DNA of 64,000 bases from Blakeslea trispora. Lineage: Eukaryota; Mucoromycota; Mucoromycetes; Mucorales; Choanephoraceae. Below, piece after piece: positions 23,354-35,580 of this stretch. Within the stretch, counting starts at the first letter, position 1. Each line of letters begins with the position of its first letter. The position numbers were made by a program, and so were the translations under genes. The notes beneath the pieces are model-generated. The model worked only from the letters and a program-made list of their open reading frames with translations, was not told the origin of the DNA and made no database searches. Location: the NCBI GenBank assembly GCA_025331445.1, contig JAIWNE010000133.1, positions 24,420 to 88,419 on the forward strand, read 5' to 3'.

Positions 23354-25275
23354 ATGGCTGCCAACATCGATCCTAATTCTGCCGTCTATGCTACTGATGA
23401 ATATGGTAGACCTTTCATCATTGTAAGAGAAGGCCAGCAAAAGTCAAGATTAAGTGGTCTTGCTGCTATTCGTGTAAGTTTTTATTAAAAAAGAAAACCC
23501 CAGATGAGATGAGATGAGATGAGATGCTGATCCCCTTTTTTCTTTTAGTCTCACATCCTTGCTGCCAAGACAGTCACCAACATCATCAAGACCTCTCTTG
23601 GTCCTCGAGGTAAGATGACAGCTCAAAAATAACGCGTTATTTCTCTTTTGTACTAAAATGATACTTGTTAAAAAAGGTCTCGATAAAATCTTAATTTCTC
23701 CTGATGGTGATATTACAGTCACAAACGACGGTGCTACTATTCTTGATCAAATGGCTGTTGAGCATCAAATTGCTAAGCTCTTGGTTCAATTGTCTCAAAG
23801 TCAAGATCAGGAAATTGGTGATGGTACTACTGGTGTTGTTGGTAATAAAGAAAAATTAGTTGTCATGGGGATATACTCTCGAACTTAACTCTCTTTTCGT
23901 TAGTACTTGCTGGTGCTTTGTTGGAACAATGTGAACAACTCTTGGATCGTGGTATTCATCCTATTCGTATTGCAGATGGTTTTGAACGCGCTTGTGCTGT
24001 TGCCGTAAAGCATTTAGATGAAATCTCAGATACCATTGAATTTGACAGAACCAATGTAGCCAATTTAAAAAAGACAGCCATGACCAGTCTTGGCAGTAAA
24101 ATGTAAGTGAATAACTCCCCCCTTTTTTTCTTTTTTTTTTTCTCTCCTAGAAAACAAGTGTGTTCTGACAATATGAGTATAGTGTCTCTAAACACCATGA
24201 AAAATATGCTGATATTGCTGTGGATGCTGTCTTGAGTGTGGCTGATTTAGAGCGTAAGGATGTTGATTTTGAGCTGATCAAGGTAGATGGTAAAGTAGGT
24301 GGTTCTTTGGAAGATACCATCTTGGTCCAAGGTGTGGTGGTTGACAAGGACATGTCTCACCCTCAAATGCCTCGTGAAGTCAAGGATGCCAAGATTGCCA
24401 TCTTGACCTGTGCATTTGAACCCCCTAGACCCAAGACAAAGCATAAGCTCGATATCACATCTGTAGAAGAATATGAAAAGTTAAAAGCCTATGAAAAGGA
24501 GAAATTCCACCAGATGATCCAACAGGTCAAGGACTCTGGTGCTAACCTGGTTATCTGTCAATGGGGTTTCGATGATGAAGCCAACCATTTGCTCTTGCAG
24601 AACCAATTGCCTGCTGTCCGATGGGTTGGTGGTCCCGAGATTGAGTTGATCGCCATTGCCACCAATGGTCGTATCGTACCTCGTTTTGAAGACCTGTCCT
24701 CTGAGAAGTTGGGTCAAGCTGGTGTTGTACGTGAATTGACTTTCGGTACCACCAAGGACCGTATGTTGGTAATTGAAGAGTGTGCCAACAGTCGTGCTGT
24801 CACTGTCTTTGTGCGTGGTGGTAACAAGATGATTATTGATGAAGCCAAGCGTTCTCTCCACGATGCCATGTGTGCTGTGCGCAACTTGGTCCGTGATAAC
24901 CGTGTTGTCTATGGTGGTGGTGCTGCTGAAATCAGTTGTTCCCTTGCTGTTGCCAAGGTGGCTGATGAGATCTCTTCTATTGAACAGTATGCTATGCGTG
25001 CCTTTGCTGATGCCTTGGATGCCACTCCTCTTGCCCTTGCTGAAAACTCTGGTCTGTCTCCTATCGAAACTTTGGCTGAAGTCAAGGCTGAACAAGCTAC
25101 CACAGGTAACTCTCGATTGGGTATTGATTGTCTCTATAAGGGTTCAAATGATATGAAGGAACAACATGTCTATGATCCTTTGATCTCAAAACGCCAACAA
25201 TATCTCTTAGCTACACAACTTGTAAAGATGATTCTTAAGATTGATGATGTGATTACCACTTATGAAACTCAATAA
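23354..25275 (+). CDS. CCT5: T-complex protein 1 subunit epsilon (chaperonin CCT5)
   Basis: CCT5 is one of eight subunits of the cytosolic chaperonin ring that folds actin and tubulin in an ATP-dependent cycle. Five exons (23354-23473, 23549-23609, 23677-23841, 23904-24102, 24183-25275) sum to 1638 bp and 545 residues, the usual length. The N-terminus runs [12 protein letters not shown], characteristic of the epsilon subunit. ATP-site motifs are T-N-D-G-A-T-I-L (76-83) and G-D-G-T-T (108-112), and V-Y-G-G-G-A-A-E lies in the C-terminal half. The splice into exon 5 uses the TAG at 24180-24182, because only that gives G-S-K-I-V-S-K-H-H in frame. An earlier CTAG at about 24147 would break it. 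The coding part is GC-richer than its surroundings, consistent with high expression. Confidence 0.96.
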
Positions 25276-25710
25276 ATAAATAAATAATAATAATAAAAAA
25301 GGGAAATTCATACATAACGTGATTAGGAGCCTATTGTTGTGAGGAGTGTGGGAGAAAGGGAGAAAATTCAGCAAGTTTAAGCTGTCAAAAAGAAAAATTA
25401 GTCTCTTGTAACCCACTCCATAAAAAAAGAAAAAGAAAAAACAAGTAGAAATGAAATTCTCCTCTCTCTCCCCCTTTTTTATAATATTTTTGAGTCAAGA
25501 TGTTGCCACTAGATTTCTCTAAAATAGTTCTTTTTTGAATTAAACTACTCCTCTTCATCTTCTTATTATCTTTTGTTTCCTGCCCCTTTTTTTTTACATG
25601 TGTTATATAAAACATATTTTTCTTCTTTTTTCCTTTTTCTTGTATACTTTAAAATGTTTAAAATCATGTATAGGCTCAAGTAAATCATCCTCAATTTATA
25701 ATAAAAAAAA

Positions 25711-25731
25711 ATGTTGTCTTATATCGAGTAA
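25711..25731 (+). promoter_or_regulatory. Upstream ORF abutting the start codon of the zinc-finger gene
   Basis: A 6-codon ATG frame (M-L-S-Y-I-E) ends with TAA directly against the ATG of the C2H2 gene at 25732, so stop and start codons touch. Such an arrangement can lower translation of the main frame or permit reinitiation. Whether transcription starts upstream of 25711 is not known. Confidence 0.4.
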
Positions 25732-26545
25732 ATGAATAGTTTATTAAATCAAGAAACAGATCAACATTACCCAATTCATCTTTGTCGCTTTAAAGGCAAT
25801 CAACCTTCATTCAAGGACCTTTTAGAGAAAATTCAGTCTGTGACAGAGGTAAATAACTAATGATAGTAAAATTGTTTCTGTTCTAATTCTCTCTTTTTCT
25901 TTATAAACAAGGTGAATATAGAAGATTATGAGATTGTTCATGTCAACCATCATCATCAGCATAGTGTCATTCAAGATGATTCGAGTCTTTGTCATGCATT
26001 GACTTCTTTAGCTGTCAAATCAACACTTTCACTCTTACTTCGATTAAAATCAAAAGGTAAAGAATAAACAATGTTCGTAGTGGTCATTGACATTGTAACT
26101 AGACAATCCCTATAAAAGACAATGTATGGCAGACACTCGAGAACTGCCCAACCCGCTTGAGCTGATACATCCACTTGAACCCAAACGGACTTTACCTACC
26201 CTTGCTTCCATCACACAACATCCTTATCCTACTCACTTTGAACTAGCACCCATTCGACCTATTCCTCTTAGAAAGAGAAGAAAGCGTGCCAGTGTAGAGC
26301 TACAGAGCATGTTCTTGTGTGAACATCCTATCGGTCGAGACATTTGCGGACAAACCTTCCGTCGTTCCTATGACCTCTCTCGGCACCAAACGATTCATCT
26401 AAAGAATCGACCCTTTTGCTACTGTCATCAATGTGGCAAGAAGTTCACTCGAATGGACGCCCTTCGACGTCATGAACGAGTCCAAAGCCATTCTTCTTCT
26501 AAACATCGTTCCATGTCAACATCTGCTTTACCCTCATCATCATAA
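25732..26545 (+). CDS. C2H2 zinc-finger transcription factor
   Basis: Exons 25732-25848, 25912-26056 and 26103-26545 sum to 705 bp and 234 residues. The C-terminal part has two adjacent fingers. The first is degenerate in spacing (C-E-H-P-I-G-R-D-I-C-G-Q-T-F ... H-Q-T-I-H), with an enlarged gap between its cysteines. The second is classical (C-H-Q-C-G-K-K-F-T-R-M-D-A-L-R-R-H-E-R-V-Q-S-H). A basic stretch, R-K-R-R-K-R, just before the fingers is a likely nuclear signal. The tail is Ser-rich. The N-terminal 85 residues are His-rich in part (about 49-54) and contain alternating hydrophobics that could form a small folded domain; no family is recognised. The phase-1 junction D-N-P-Y-K-R at exon 3 supports the structure. 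Target genes are unknown. Confidence 0.83.
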
Positions 26546-26615
26546 TAAACTCTCTCTTTCTTTTGCTTTGGCTTTTTTTTATTATTTATTATCATGATGA
26601 TCGAGTTCACGTGAT

Positions 26616-27106
26616 TTAACGTCTACCTCTTCCACGAGCAGCACCACGTCCACCAGTACGCATACCTCTACCACGACCACGACCGGCACCATCTAAAGAA
26701 AAAAAAACATTGAATTTAATAACAAAATAAGAAGGGTGTGACGCGTCAAACGAGTTACCATCATCCTTTTTCTTTTTTGATTTCGGGGAATCGTCAATCA
26801 ATAATGTGTCCAGAGGTAAACTATCAGGCAAGATGACACAACGAATGTTGTTACCACGCACGCTAAGAGTATCGAGACTGACAGGATCTTTGTTCTTTAC
26901 AGTCATCTTGACGGTCTTTAAATGAGTGTTCATGCTCATGTCAACACCTGTGATGGTGCCATGAACAACAGTGCCATTCTTTAATTCAACAGACACTGTT
27001 TCGTTATTTAACTTCATCAAGAATCTATAAAGTTGGGTCAGTCGTGATATTTTTCTCTCTTGACTATTTTCTTGTCTATTAGGCTTTCTTACCTAACCAA
27101 CTTCAT
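26616..27106 (-). CDS. SMD1: Small nuclear ribonucleoprotein SmD1
   Basis: SmD1 is a core Sm protein of U1, U2, U4 and U5 snRNPs. Three exons (27106-27093, 27024-26759, 26692-26616) encode 118 residues, close to the 119 of the human protein. The first exon is only 14 bp and encodes M-K-L-V-R; the splice restores F-L-M-K-L at the start of exon 2. The Sm1 motif ([21 protein letters not shown]) and Sm2 motif (R-G-N-N-I-R) are intact. The C-terminus is the expected Arg-Gly tail (G-R-G-R-G and R-G-A-A-R-G-R-G), where arginines are normally methylated. The gene converges on the zinc-finger gene with 70 bp between stops. Its start faces the PH-like gene 245 bp away, suggesting a shared promoter. Confidence 0.96.
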
Positions 27107-27351
27107 CTTTAAAATATCTCAAGATCTTGGGGCCTTTCAAAAAATAATAATAATAACAAAAAAAAAAATAAAAATTTACAAAAATGACACTTCTTTTTTA
27201 ATCAAACTCAGCTGCGTTCGAGGAGTAAGCTGTCATCTTCTTTGGGGGGAGAAACAAGTTTCTGATGATGAACAACAAGGGAATAATGACTCTAGGACAT
27301 GCCTTTTTTTTTCGCTTTTTTTCATCTTTCTATTTCGCTTCCTATCAAACT

Positions 27352-27905
27352 ATGGACTTAACACCTCCACCTGAATATGAACCTAAAAGGCCAATCACAC
27401 CACCTCCTTCTTATAGTTGCACTGTATTTAAACAAGGCTATGTTCAATGGAAAAGAGAATTAAATGATGCTCTCCCTTGGAGGTAATTGATGGATTTTCT
27501 TTTTATGTATGTTGCTAATATATGATAAAAAGCACTGTCTTTTTTCATTTACATGGTACTCTTTTGGAAGTCTATTCAATAGGATCTCATCCACGTTTAA
27601 TCAAGAGTCTATCGATGTCTAAATGTCATGTTGGCATAGCAACTGATTATCCTGAAAACAACGTGCTTCGACTCTTTTTTGGTCTGGTGGGAGAACATTA
27701 TCTGATCCAGCCTAGAAAAGGTAAACTATCGGATCTTGTCTCTTGGTTTGAACACCTTCAATCGTCTGCCAACATCAGTTCCGATATCGATCGGAGAAGA
27801 ATGCCGCGTATCCTTACTCTTTCTCGGGGACAACATCATACTAGATCTATTACATTGACTGTAGGAAAAACGCAGGCTATTTTACCAGTCTTTCATCGAG
27901 ATTAA
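27352..27905 (+). CDS. PH-domain-like protein with two PPxY motifs
   Basis: Exons 27352-27482 and 27533-27905 give 167 residues across a 50-bp intron. The first 20 residues carry two PPxY motifs, P-P-P-E-Y at 5-9 and P-P-P-S-Y at 17-21, which bind WW domains of Nedd4/Rsp5-type ubiquitin ligases. The rest resembles a pleckstrin-homology-like fold: a first strand with Y-V-Q-W-K-R, then T-V-F-F-H-L-H-G-T-L-L-E-V-Y-S-I, and a late helix L-V-S-W-F-E-H-L-Q-S. A conserved Trp at the domain end is expected and W is present there. Arg and Lys in the first loop could contact phosphoinositides. The PH assignment is by pattern and moderate in confidence. It may be an adaptor between membranes and Rsp5; that is inference. 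Confidence 0.68.
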
Positions 27906-28042
27906 AATAAAATAAAAGAAAAGATGATCTTGGAGAAAAGGGAAATTTAGCATAAACCCCCTTCTCTTACCAGTCACGTACTGAAGACAAAATAAAAACA
28001 AATTAAAAGAAAATCCTTTTTTTTTTCTTGACTAAATTATCC

Positions 28043-29684
28043 ATGAAGAACGCAAAACGTTTAAAGCATACAGAAGACGACCAGGCTAACCGAGAACATG
28101 TTTATTTTACATCAAGTGAAAGTGAAGAAGGTAGAAAAAAAATGCTTGTTGTGCTTGAAACAATCAAACTCATACTCTTTTTTTGTTAAAGATAAAGACA
28201 CTTATAAAGAACATGTAGAAGAAGACTTCATCTCACTTCCTAAAGAACAACCAAGCCGACAAGACAGACGAAGAGACTTCAGAGAAAGCTCGAAACGAAA
28301 ACGTGTAGAGGATGATGAAGACGATTGGGAAGCTCACATCTGTTTCCCTTGGATGGATCTAGTCAACTCAAAGCCTATTCCACAACCACTCTCTGCTATT
28401 AAATTGTAAGGAGAAATAAGAAAGAAAGAAAGAAGAAGAGAGAAGATAGCTGACTGTTGGAATTAGATTACAGCGCGAAGTAGATTGTTTTATTCAGTAT
28501 TTAGAGCCTACACCAATCGAAGTTCAATTAAGAGAATATCTCGTCCATCGCATTCGACTGGCTATTCAAACAAGAATACCCGAAGCAGAAGTATCCGTCT
28601 TTGGCAGCTTCTCTACTCATCTCTATCTTCCCAACAGTGATATTGATCTGGTGGTTCAACTGCCTTCTTTCCAAAAGGGCATGTTGAGAAGATTAGCCAG
28701 ATATCTTGAATCAGACGATATCTGTAGAGATCCACATATTATCGAACATGCCTCAGTAAAGTGGTTAATTTCATTGAAATAATAGGATGACTAAAGTTGA
28801 TGATCATAGGTACCTGTTGTGAAATTTGAAGATACGATGACCAAGCTAAAAGTAGATATCATCCTGAATTCGACTTCTGGTTTAGAAAGTGCTGTGACCA
28901 TCAATAATTTGATCAGAAAATACCCTGCATTAAGGCCCTTATCGTTGATTGTCAAACACATGTTGGCATTACGCTCTTTAAATGAAGTCTATACAGGTGG
29001 TTTAGGTGGCTATGCTATTGTCTGTATGGTTGTTAGTTTCTTACAGGTAAAGAAAACAAATAGATTTTTGTTTTAAAAATCTATAAAACTCATCAGAGGC
29101 TCATCATTTAGATTAGATGCATCCCAAAGTTGCTTCAGGTGCTATTGATCCCATGAAGAATGTAGGCGTCTTGTTATTGGACTTTTTCCAGTTTTATGGT
29201 CTTAATTTCAATATGGAAGAGACTGGTATTGATATCCGAGGCAATGGATCTTATTATGATAAAGTAAGTCTTCAGTATTAAGAGAAGGAGAAAGAGAGTA
29301 GGCTAGGTTACTAATGTATTATGTTAGTCCCATGTCGTGAGTCGAACAGGTTCTAGCGTGTTTTCAATTCGAGATCCTCAAGATAGATCCAATGACATTG
29401 GTTGTAAATCTTATAATGCAAGTCAGGTTGTGCGTGCCTTTAAATATGCCTATCTTTCCATGTCACAAAGAGCATTTGATTTAGAAGCCGAATTGAGACG
29501 AAATGGATATGAATCATTGGATAAAGCCACTCTGGACAGCCCCAAACGTGCCTCTGTTCTCTCTCAAGCATTATACATCTCGACTGATTTCATAAAACAA
29601 CGACAATGGATGAATGAAGTTTGGAAAGAAAAGCGTTGGGAAGGTCAATTGGCTGCTAAAACCTTTGAATTCTTACCAGTGTAA
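28043..29684 (+). CDS. Non-canonical poly(A) RNA polymerase, TRF4/5 (Cid14) type
   Basis: This family adds short A-tails to nuclear RNAs as the polymerase of TRAMP, sending them to the exosome. Six exons (28043-28130, 28192-28405, 28467-28755, 28810-29046, 29117-29263, 29328-29684) give 443 residues. The nucleotidyltransferase signature G-S-F-S-T-H-L-Y-L-P-N-S-D-I-D-L starts at Gly147, with metal ligands Asp159 and Asp161 and the third Asp at 213 in K-L-K-V-D. The central domain includes N-N-L-I-R-K-Y-P-A-L-R-P-L and G-G-L-G-G-Y-A-I. The PAP-associated domain has N-V-G-V-L-L-L-D-F-F-Q-F-Y-G and I-R-D-P-Q. The N-terminus is short, charged and probably disordered. The stop is only 49 bp before the next gene's ATG. 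Confidence 0.94.
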
Positions 29685-29733
29685 AAAAAAAATGAAATAA
29701 AATATTTTTTTTTTATTTTTTTATTATCATCCT

Positions 29734-31246
29734 ATGCCTTCCTCTTTTCTAAACCAACAAGGAACAAAATTAGCTTTGACAGCAGTAGCTGCCTCTGTCT
29801 TGACAGCCACTGCCATGATGGGCTATCAAAAGCTCACCCGTTCTCGTCTGGAACGGACCAGTCGCTCTCATCCTGAACCTGTCACACTGACTGTGACGGA
29901 CGAACCAGCAGAGGAACGGATGCCATTTGACGAGACATTGATTTTGGAACTCTTGGCTCGAAACATTGCCTTCTTTGGTCCTGAGCATGTGGCTCAGATT
30001 CGTCAAGCCAAAGTAGTCGTGTTGGGTTCAGGTGCCATAGGTTCATGGACAGCTGTCATGTTGGCTCGTTCAGGTGTAGAACAGCTCTGTCTGATCGATC
30101 GTGGTCTGATCCGTCTCGAGAGTCTTACACGTCATGCAGTAGCCACCAGTCTCGATATCGGCAAACCTAAAGCAAAAGTGATTCACCGTTACCTTGCCGA
30201 AATTGCACCTCAAGCCAAGGTAGAAGCACACCATACAGCCTTGACAGTGGATAACCTCGATCAATTCTTGTCTGGTCCTGTTGATTTTGTGGTAGATACT
30301 TTATCGGATGTACGCGATAAAGTGTTGGTGGCTGATTATTGTAAGCAACACAACATCAAGATTGTGAGTGCCATGAGTGCAGGAGGTAAGGCAGATCCTT
30401 CCTTGATTCAAGTGACAGATATCAGTCAGACCATGGCAGATCCATTGGCTAGAACCTATCGAAGACAACTGAGAAAGTTAAATGTGGATCGCGATTTACC
30501 TGTCGTTTATTCTATTGAGAAAAGTAATCGAGGCAAAGGTATATATATAGGATATGGAAAATGACAAGTTGAAAACAGAGGTTGAAATGTACTCTTTTGG
30601 AAAAAAAAAATAGTGCCTGATTTCACAACACGTAGTTTACCTGTCTTGAGTCCTATAGCAAGCATGTTTGGTATGGCTCTAGTGACTTATGTAGTAGTTC
30701 AGTTGGGTAGTTTCACAGCTTATAAATTACCGGCCAACAAAATGCGTGATGGTGTTTTTGCCCGTATGCAAAAAGAATTGGCTGCCAAAGAAGAATTTGT
30801 GTTCAACAACAGGTAAATATCCCCATTGAAGGTGATTTAGATTAGACAAAAACTGAGCTTCTCCCCCTTCCTTTTTCTTAAGATCCAATCATTTGAATGT
30901 GAATCAAGTAGGTTATGTGTTTGATGAATTATGGCAAGGCAAAAGTGTGGTTTCTGGTGCTCAAGATAGAATGTTGGTTCTGACTCGATGGGATCGATCC
31001 AAGCCTAGTAGTCTGACAAACACAGTTGTCATGACAAAGGAAGAAGCAACTGTTCATGATAAATTACCTAATGACACAGACCTTGTTGCTTATTATGGTG
31101 AAGGTAAGATTTACAAAGAAAAAAAAAAGAGGAAATCATAACCCAGACAACTCATCTTTTTCTCTAAAATAGATATTGTTCAAAAGGTACAACAACAATT
31201 TAAATTAGAAGAAAAACTTGAAAGACTATGGCATGAATCAAAATAA
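29734..31246 (+). CDS. tRNA threonylcarbamoyladenosine dehydratase (TCD1/TCD2-like)
   Basis: These E1-like enzymes use ATP to cyclise t6A at position 37 of ANN-reading tRNAs to ct6A, and in yeast sit in the mitochondrial outer membrane. Four exons (29734-30538, 30614-30812, 30883-31103, 31173-31246) give 432 residues, matching the family (about 430-450). Residues 13-31 are a hydrophobic N-terminal anchor. The ThiF-type Rossmann motif G-S-G-A-I-G-S-W is near residue 98, followed by D-R-G-L-I-R-L-E-S-L-T-R-H, then D-T-L-S-D-V-R-D-K and the S-A-G-G-K-A-D-P motif. A second hydrophobic segment lies near 280-300 and the C-terminus is helical and polar. The intron junctions K-V-P-D-F and N-N-R-S-N fit the family. 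The start lies 49 bp after the polymerase stop, an extremely tight tandem spacing. Confidence 0.93.
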
Positions 31247-31371
31247 AGGAAGAAAAATTAGCCGTTTACTTTTTATTTATAAAGAAAAAGGAGGGAATGA
31301 TATATGGTGTTTGTTTGTGTGTGTATATTATATAAATAAAACTTTTTCTAGAAATACATTAATTTTTTTTT

Positions 31372-33519
31372 TTAGTTGGGATGAACTTGAGAAACAATAG
31401 CACTGACAACAGAAGGATCAGCCAAAGTGGAGGTATCGCCCAATTGACTGTGTTCACCATTCACAATCTTACGCAAAATACGACGAACAATCTTACCAGA
31501 ACGAGTCTTGGGGTGTTCACGCACAATATGGATACGCTTGGGAGCAGCAAAAGGACCAATTATCTTACGGACAGTCAAGACCAATTCACGATCAAGACCA
31601 TCAATCACTTGAGCGTGAGGCTTAAGGGAGACAAAGGCATGAATAGCTTGACCTGTCAAGTCATCATGAGCACCTACGACAGCAGCCTCAGCAACAGAGT
31701 TATGGGTGGCAAGGGCAGATTCGATTTCAGAGGTAGAGAGACGGTGACCAGAGACATTAATGACATCATCCACACGACCCTTAATCCAGATATAACCATC
31801 TTCATCGATAGCAGCACCATCACCTGTGTAATAGTAACCAGGGTAAGGCTTGGTATAGACTTCCAAGAAGCGAGCATGGTTGTTATAGACAGAACGAGCC
31901 ATGGAAGGCCAGGCGTTCTTGAGGGCCAAGACACCGGTTTGGTTGACACCTTCGAGCTTGTTACCAGTAGCAGGATCCAAGAGGACAGGTTGGATACCAA
32001 AGAAAGGCAAAGTGGCACTACCGGCCTTGGTAGGGGTACAACCAGGCAAAGGACTAATGATGATCGAACCTGTCTCGGTTTGCCAATAGGTATCGACAAC
32101 AGCACATTGGCCCTTACCTACCTTTTCATTGTACCAGTTCCAGGCCTCAGGGTTGATAGGTTCACCTACCGAACCAATCACACGAAGACTGGACAAATCG
32201 TTCTTTTCAACCCATTCATCACCAAGACGTTGAAGGGCACGAATGGCAGTAGGAGCAGTATAGAATTGAGTGACCTTGTGCTTTTCGATCAATTCCCAGA
32301 AACGAGCAGGTGTAGGGTAAGTAGGTGTAGATTCAAACAAGACAGTGGTAGCACCTAATGTAAGAGGACCATACAAAATGTAACTATGACCACTAAATAA
32401 ACCCAAAAGAAATTAATTTCTCTCTAAAAGAATGTAATATGGCATTTTGACAACTTACGTGACCCAACCGATATCAGCCATACAAGCATAGATATCATTT
32501 TCATGAACATCAAAGATATACTTGACAGTAGCAGCAGCACCTAAAAGATAACCACCTGTAGTATGAAGGATACCCTTAGGGGCACCGGTAGAACCAGAGG
32601 TATAGAGCAAGAACAAAGGATCTTCAGCACTCATCTTTTCATAGGCACAGACAGGACGAGCCTTGGCCATCTCTTCGTGCCACCAAAGATCGCGATCCTT
32701 TTGCATGGGTACTTCAGTACCAGTACGTTGATAGACAATCACATGTTCTACTTGATGAGCTTCTTGTTTGGAAAGAGCGTTGTCGACAATAGACTTGGTG
32801 GCAATGTTACGACCACCACGACGACCTTCATCGGATGTGATGACCACATGAGCACCACAATCAGCCACACGATCCAACAAACTTTCAGCGGAAAAGCCAG
32901 CAAAGACGACAGAGTGGATAGCACCAATACGAGCACAGGCCAAGATAGCAATCATAGTCTCAGGAATCATGGGCATATAGATGGCTACATTATCACCCTT
33001 ACGAACACCCAAGTTCTTGAGGACATTGGCCATACGACAGACATCACGTAAAAGTTCACCATAAGTGATGTGGCGGACATTAGAAGGTTCATCACCTTCA
33101 TGAATAATGGCTGTCTTGTTGGGGTTTCTGAGGGCATGACGATCAACAGCATTGTAACAGGCGTTTAATTCACCTTCCAAGAACCAAGCAACATCACCTG
33201 TCTCAAAGGAACCATGTTTGACTGTTTCAAAGGGCTTGTCCCAAGATAAAAGTTCACGAGCAAGCTATTTAAATTAAAATTAAAAATAATAGAGGGGGGG
33301 GCGAGATCAGATACAAGATGTTTCATTGAATCAAGCTTTTCTTCTTCTTCTTACATTGCCAAAGAACTTGGTGGGCTCTTCTACACTTTCTTTCCACATG
33401 GCACGGTATTGTTCCATAGAGTTTACATGAGGAGTAGGGCATTGGCTAGCGTCAAGAAGACGAGCAGGAACAGGGTGAGTGATGACTTCGATTTGATGAG
33501 CTTCTTCTACTTGGGACAT
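31372..33519 (-). CDS. Acetyl-CoA synthetase (acetate-CoA ligase)
   Basis: It makes acetyl-CoA from acetate, ATP and CoA through an acetyl-adenylate, supplying metabolism on C2 sources and nuclear histone acetylation. Three exons (33519-33355, 33264-32459, 32392-31372) encode 663 residues, the standard length. The core adenylate-forming motif [12 protein letters not shown] is near residue 276. Further signatures are [28 protein letters not shown] and the C-terminal R-S-G-K-I-V-R-R (Lys near 625), whose Lys is the regulatory acetylation site in many species. The phase-2 junction gives G-W-V-T-G-H-S-Y. No mitochondrial presequence is obvious. Strong codon bias and a long chance antisense frame in exon 3 suggest high expression. 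It converges on the dehydratase gene with 125 bp between stops. Confidence 0.97.
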
Positions 33520-35580
33520 GATGCTATAGAAAGTTGGGTTCCTGAAAGAAAAGAAGGAGAGAAAAGAAGAAGAGAAAGCAACACTTTGTAGAGTGAAATA
33601 AAATTATAAAGGGGCGATTCAATGTCGAGCACTTTTTATTATTATTAAAAAAGAAACTAAATTTCTCGATTTGAAATTTGTTCTGCTTTATCTTCCTTAA
33701 GCGCTTTAAGAAATTATATGCTACAATAAAGCCATATTAAAGAAAGAAAATGAATAGAAAAAAAAAGTAAAAAAAACAAAAGAAAGAGCAAAAAAAGAAG
33801 AAGAAGAAGAAAAAGGCCGCAAGTGAAAAAAGATATCTTTTTATTTGTTTATTTATGAAACCCTATTGTTGTCAACTTTCTACCTTTCCATAAAAAAAAT
33901 GCTCCTTTTCTCCTTTACGATAAGTTTGTTTTGACAGCTATCAAAAACATTTTTTTTTATTTTTACCTAAAACGACACTTGCCCCAAAATACTATTTTGG
34001 GGAGAAAGAGAGCTTGGAAATTAAGAGGTGACTGTGTAACAGTAGATGCTTTGCGAGATAAACTAAGAAGTGTGTGATATAATGAGGGAACTTTATTTAA
34101 TCTCGGCCAATGGATCGGCTATGTTCCTGGTTTAGGGTAAGGAAGCGCTGCCATAAAAGGAAACTTTACCGCGGTCAAATACAAACTGAGAAATGATTCA
34201 ACATGTTTCCAATTTACGCGATTTTTTTTTCTATTCAAAGAACTTTACATTATCGCTAGCTTGTTTATCATAACATGCCTTGTTCTACGTGTTTTCATTA
34301 AGCTGTTGTTTCTTTTGTAAATATAGAGAGATAATTGATAGTTTTTCTTTATCTGATTCTGAATAGAGATATAGGATCATGTTTTATTCTCTTGTGTAAT
34401 CTATGGATTGACTTTTCTACTTGACAGTCTGTGCTATTTTTGAATATTTCATCATTATGTTTCCATTTGCGCAAATGACTTGCTTTTATTCTTTCTACTG
34501 AATAGTGCAAGAGTTTTTAGAGAAAAAAAAAAGCTCTGGAGAGTAGCTTCGAAGTTACCAAGATTTTAGCAGTCGTTTGACTGAGTTACAAAGCACATTC
34601 AAGCAAAAATGAGATATTTCATGCAAAGTTCATTATTGTCAACAGCAATAGTTTGGTGGATCATTTGTTTATGGAGTGAATGACTGTGCAATCTCATTGA
34701 TAGTATCACCAGTCGGCTTGCATATTTACTGATAGAAGACTGACACAAATACACTAGGATCACCTGGAATGAATGATCTCCCTTTTTATCTCTTGTGTTT
34801 TCTCATAACAAATGTCCATTAGAAGGTATTTGGCCATTCAAAGAAAATAAAAACATACCATGCATAGAATAAGACATCAAGGTCTTAAAGGTACTGAAAT
34901 TCAGGAAGCGATAAGCGTAAAGCCCAAGACTATGTATATGTTTCTGCAAAGAATAAAAAAAAATGAGAGGTAGCATAGATTATAGGATAAAAGCTCGTTT
35001 GAGGATGGCAAGAATTATGTCCCAGCAATAGCTTACCGCTTACAGGATGAGAAACACTTAGACAAGAAAATTATTTGACATATACTTTTATTGTTTAAAG
35101 AAACAATAAGGTCTAACCTAATGGCTTTGAGAGAGAGCTTGTCTTCTCTCTTCATTTACATTAGGGCTATTCCTGACCAACTATTTGAGAGTACTACAGG
35201 CCGCGAAAAAAAGTATACATGCAAAGTTTTTATATGACAAAACAAGATGATATAAAAGAAAAGACAAGTTAGAGTAGAATGCATTAGGATTGTTTTCATT
35301 GTTCATCACTGTCATGTACAGTTTGCTATTAAGTTAGTTCTATGTATTCTACTCAAGCTGTCTTTATAGTCATGACTTGTTATTAAGCAAGCTTTATTCA
35401 ATTTTATTTATGTTATTTAAAATTGAAGGAATTGAAATCTTTTCCTTTTGTTTGTTTATAATTGCTTTATGCTTGGAAGCTCTCCTAATGTTCTAGTTGG
35501 GATTCAATATAATCAAACAAGCACTCATTATTGCCTTTGTAAAGCGGATCTCAATATATTTATTTCGTCCTGATTATAAG
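33520..35580. other. Gene-free interval
   Basis: Two kilobases between the acetyl-CoA synthetase start and the end of the RhoGEF gene. The first 400 bases contain purine-rich blocks (about 33775-33830) and a T-rich block typical of a promoter here. The rest is AT-rich with no supported frame, tRNA or repeat. Confidence 0.55.

Noticed and set aside
31381..32358. Long plus-strand frame (325 codons) opposite acetyl-CoA synthetase
   Set aside because: It is the antisense shadow of a strongly codon-biased exon and has no independent motif or splice evidence.
35528..35580. A longer RhoGEF C-terminus ending at 35528
   Set aside because: It needs the wrong frame; the phase-correct frame gives the PH-domain end helix and a stop at 35581-35583.
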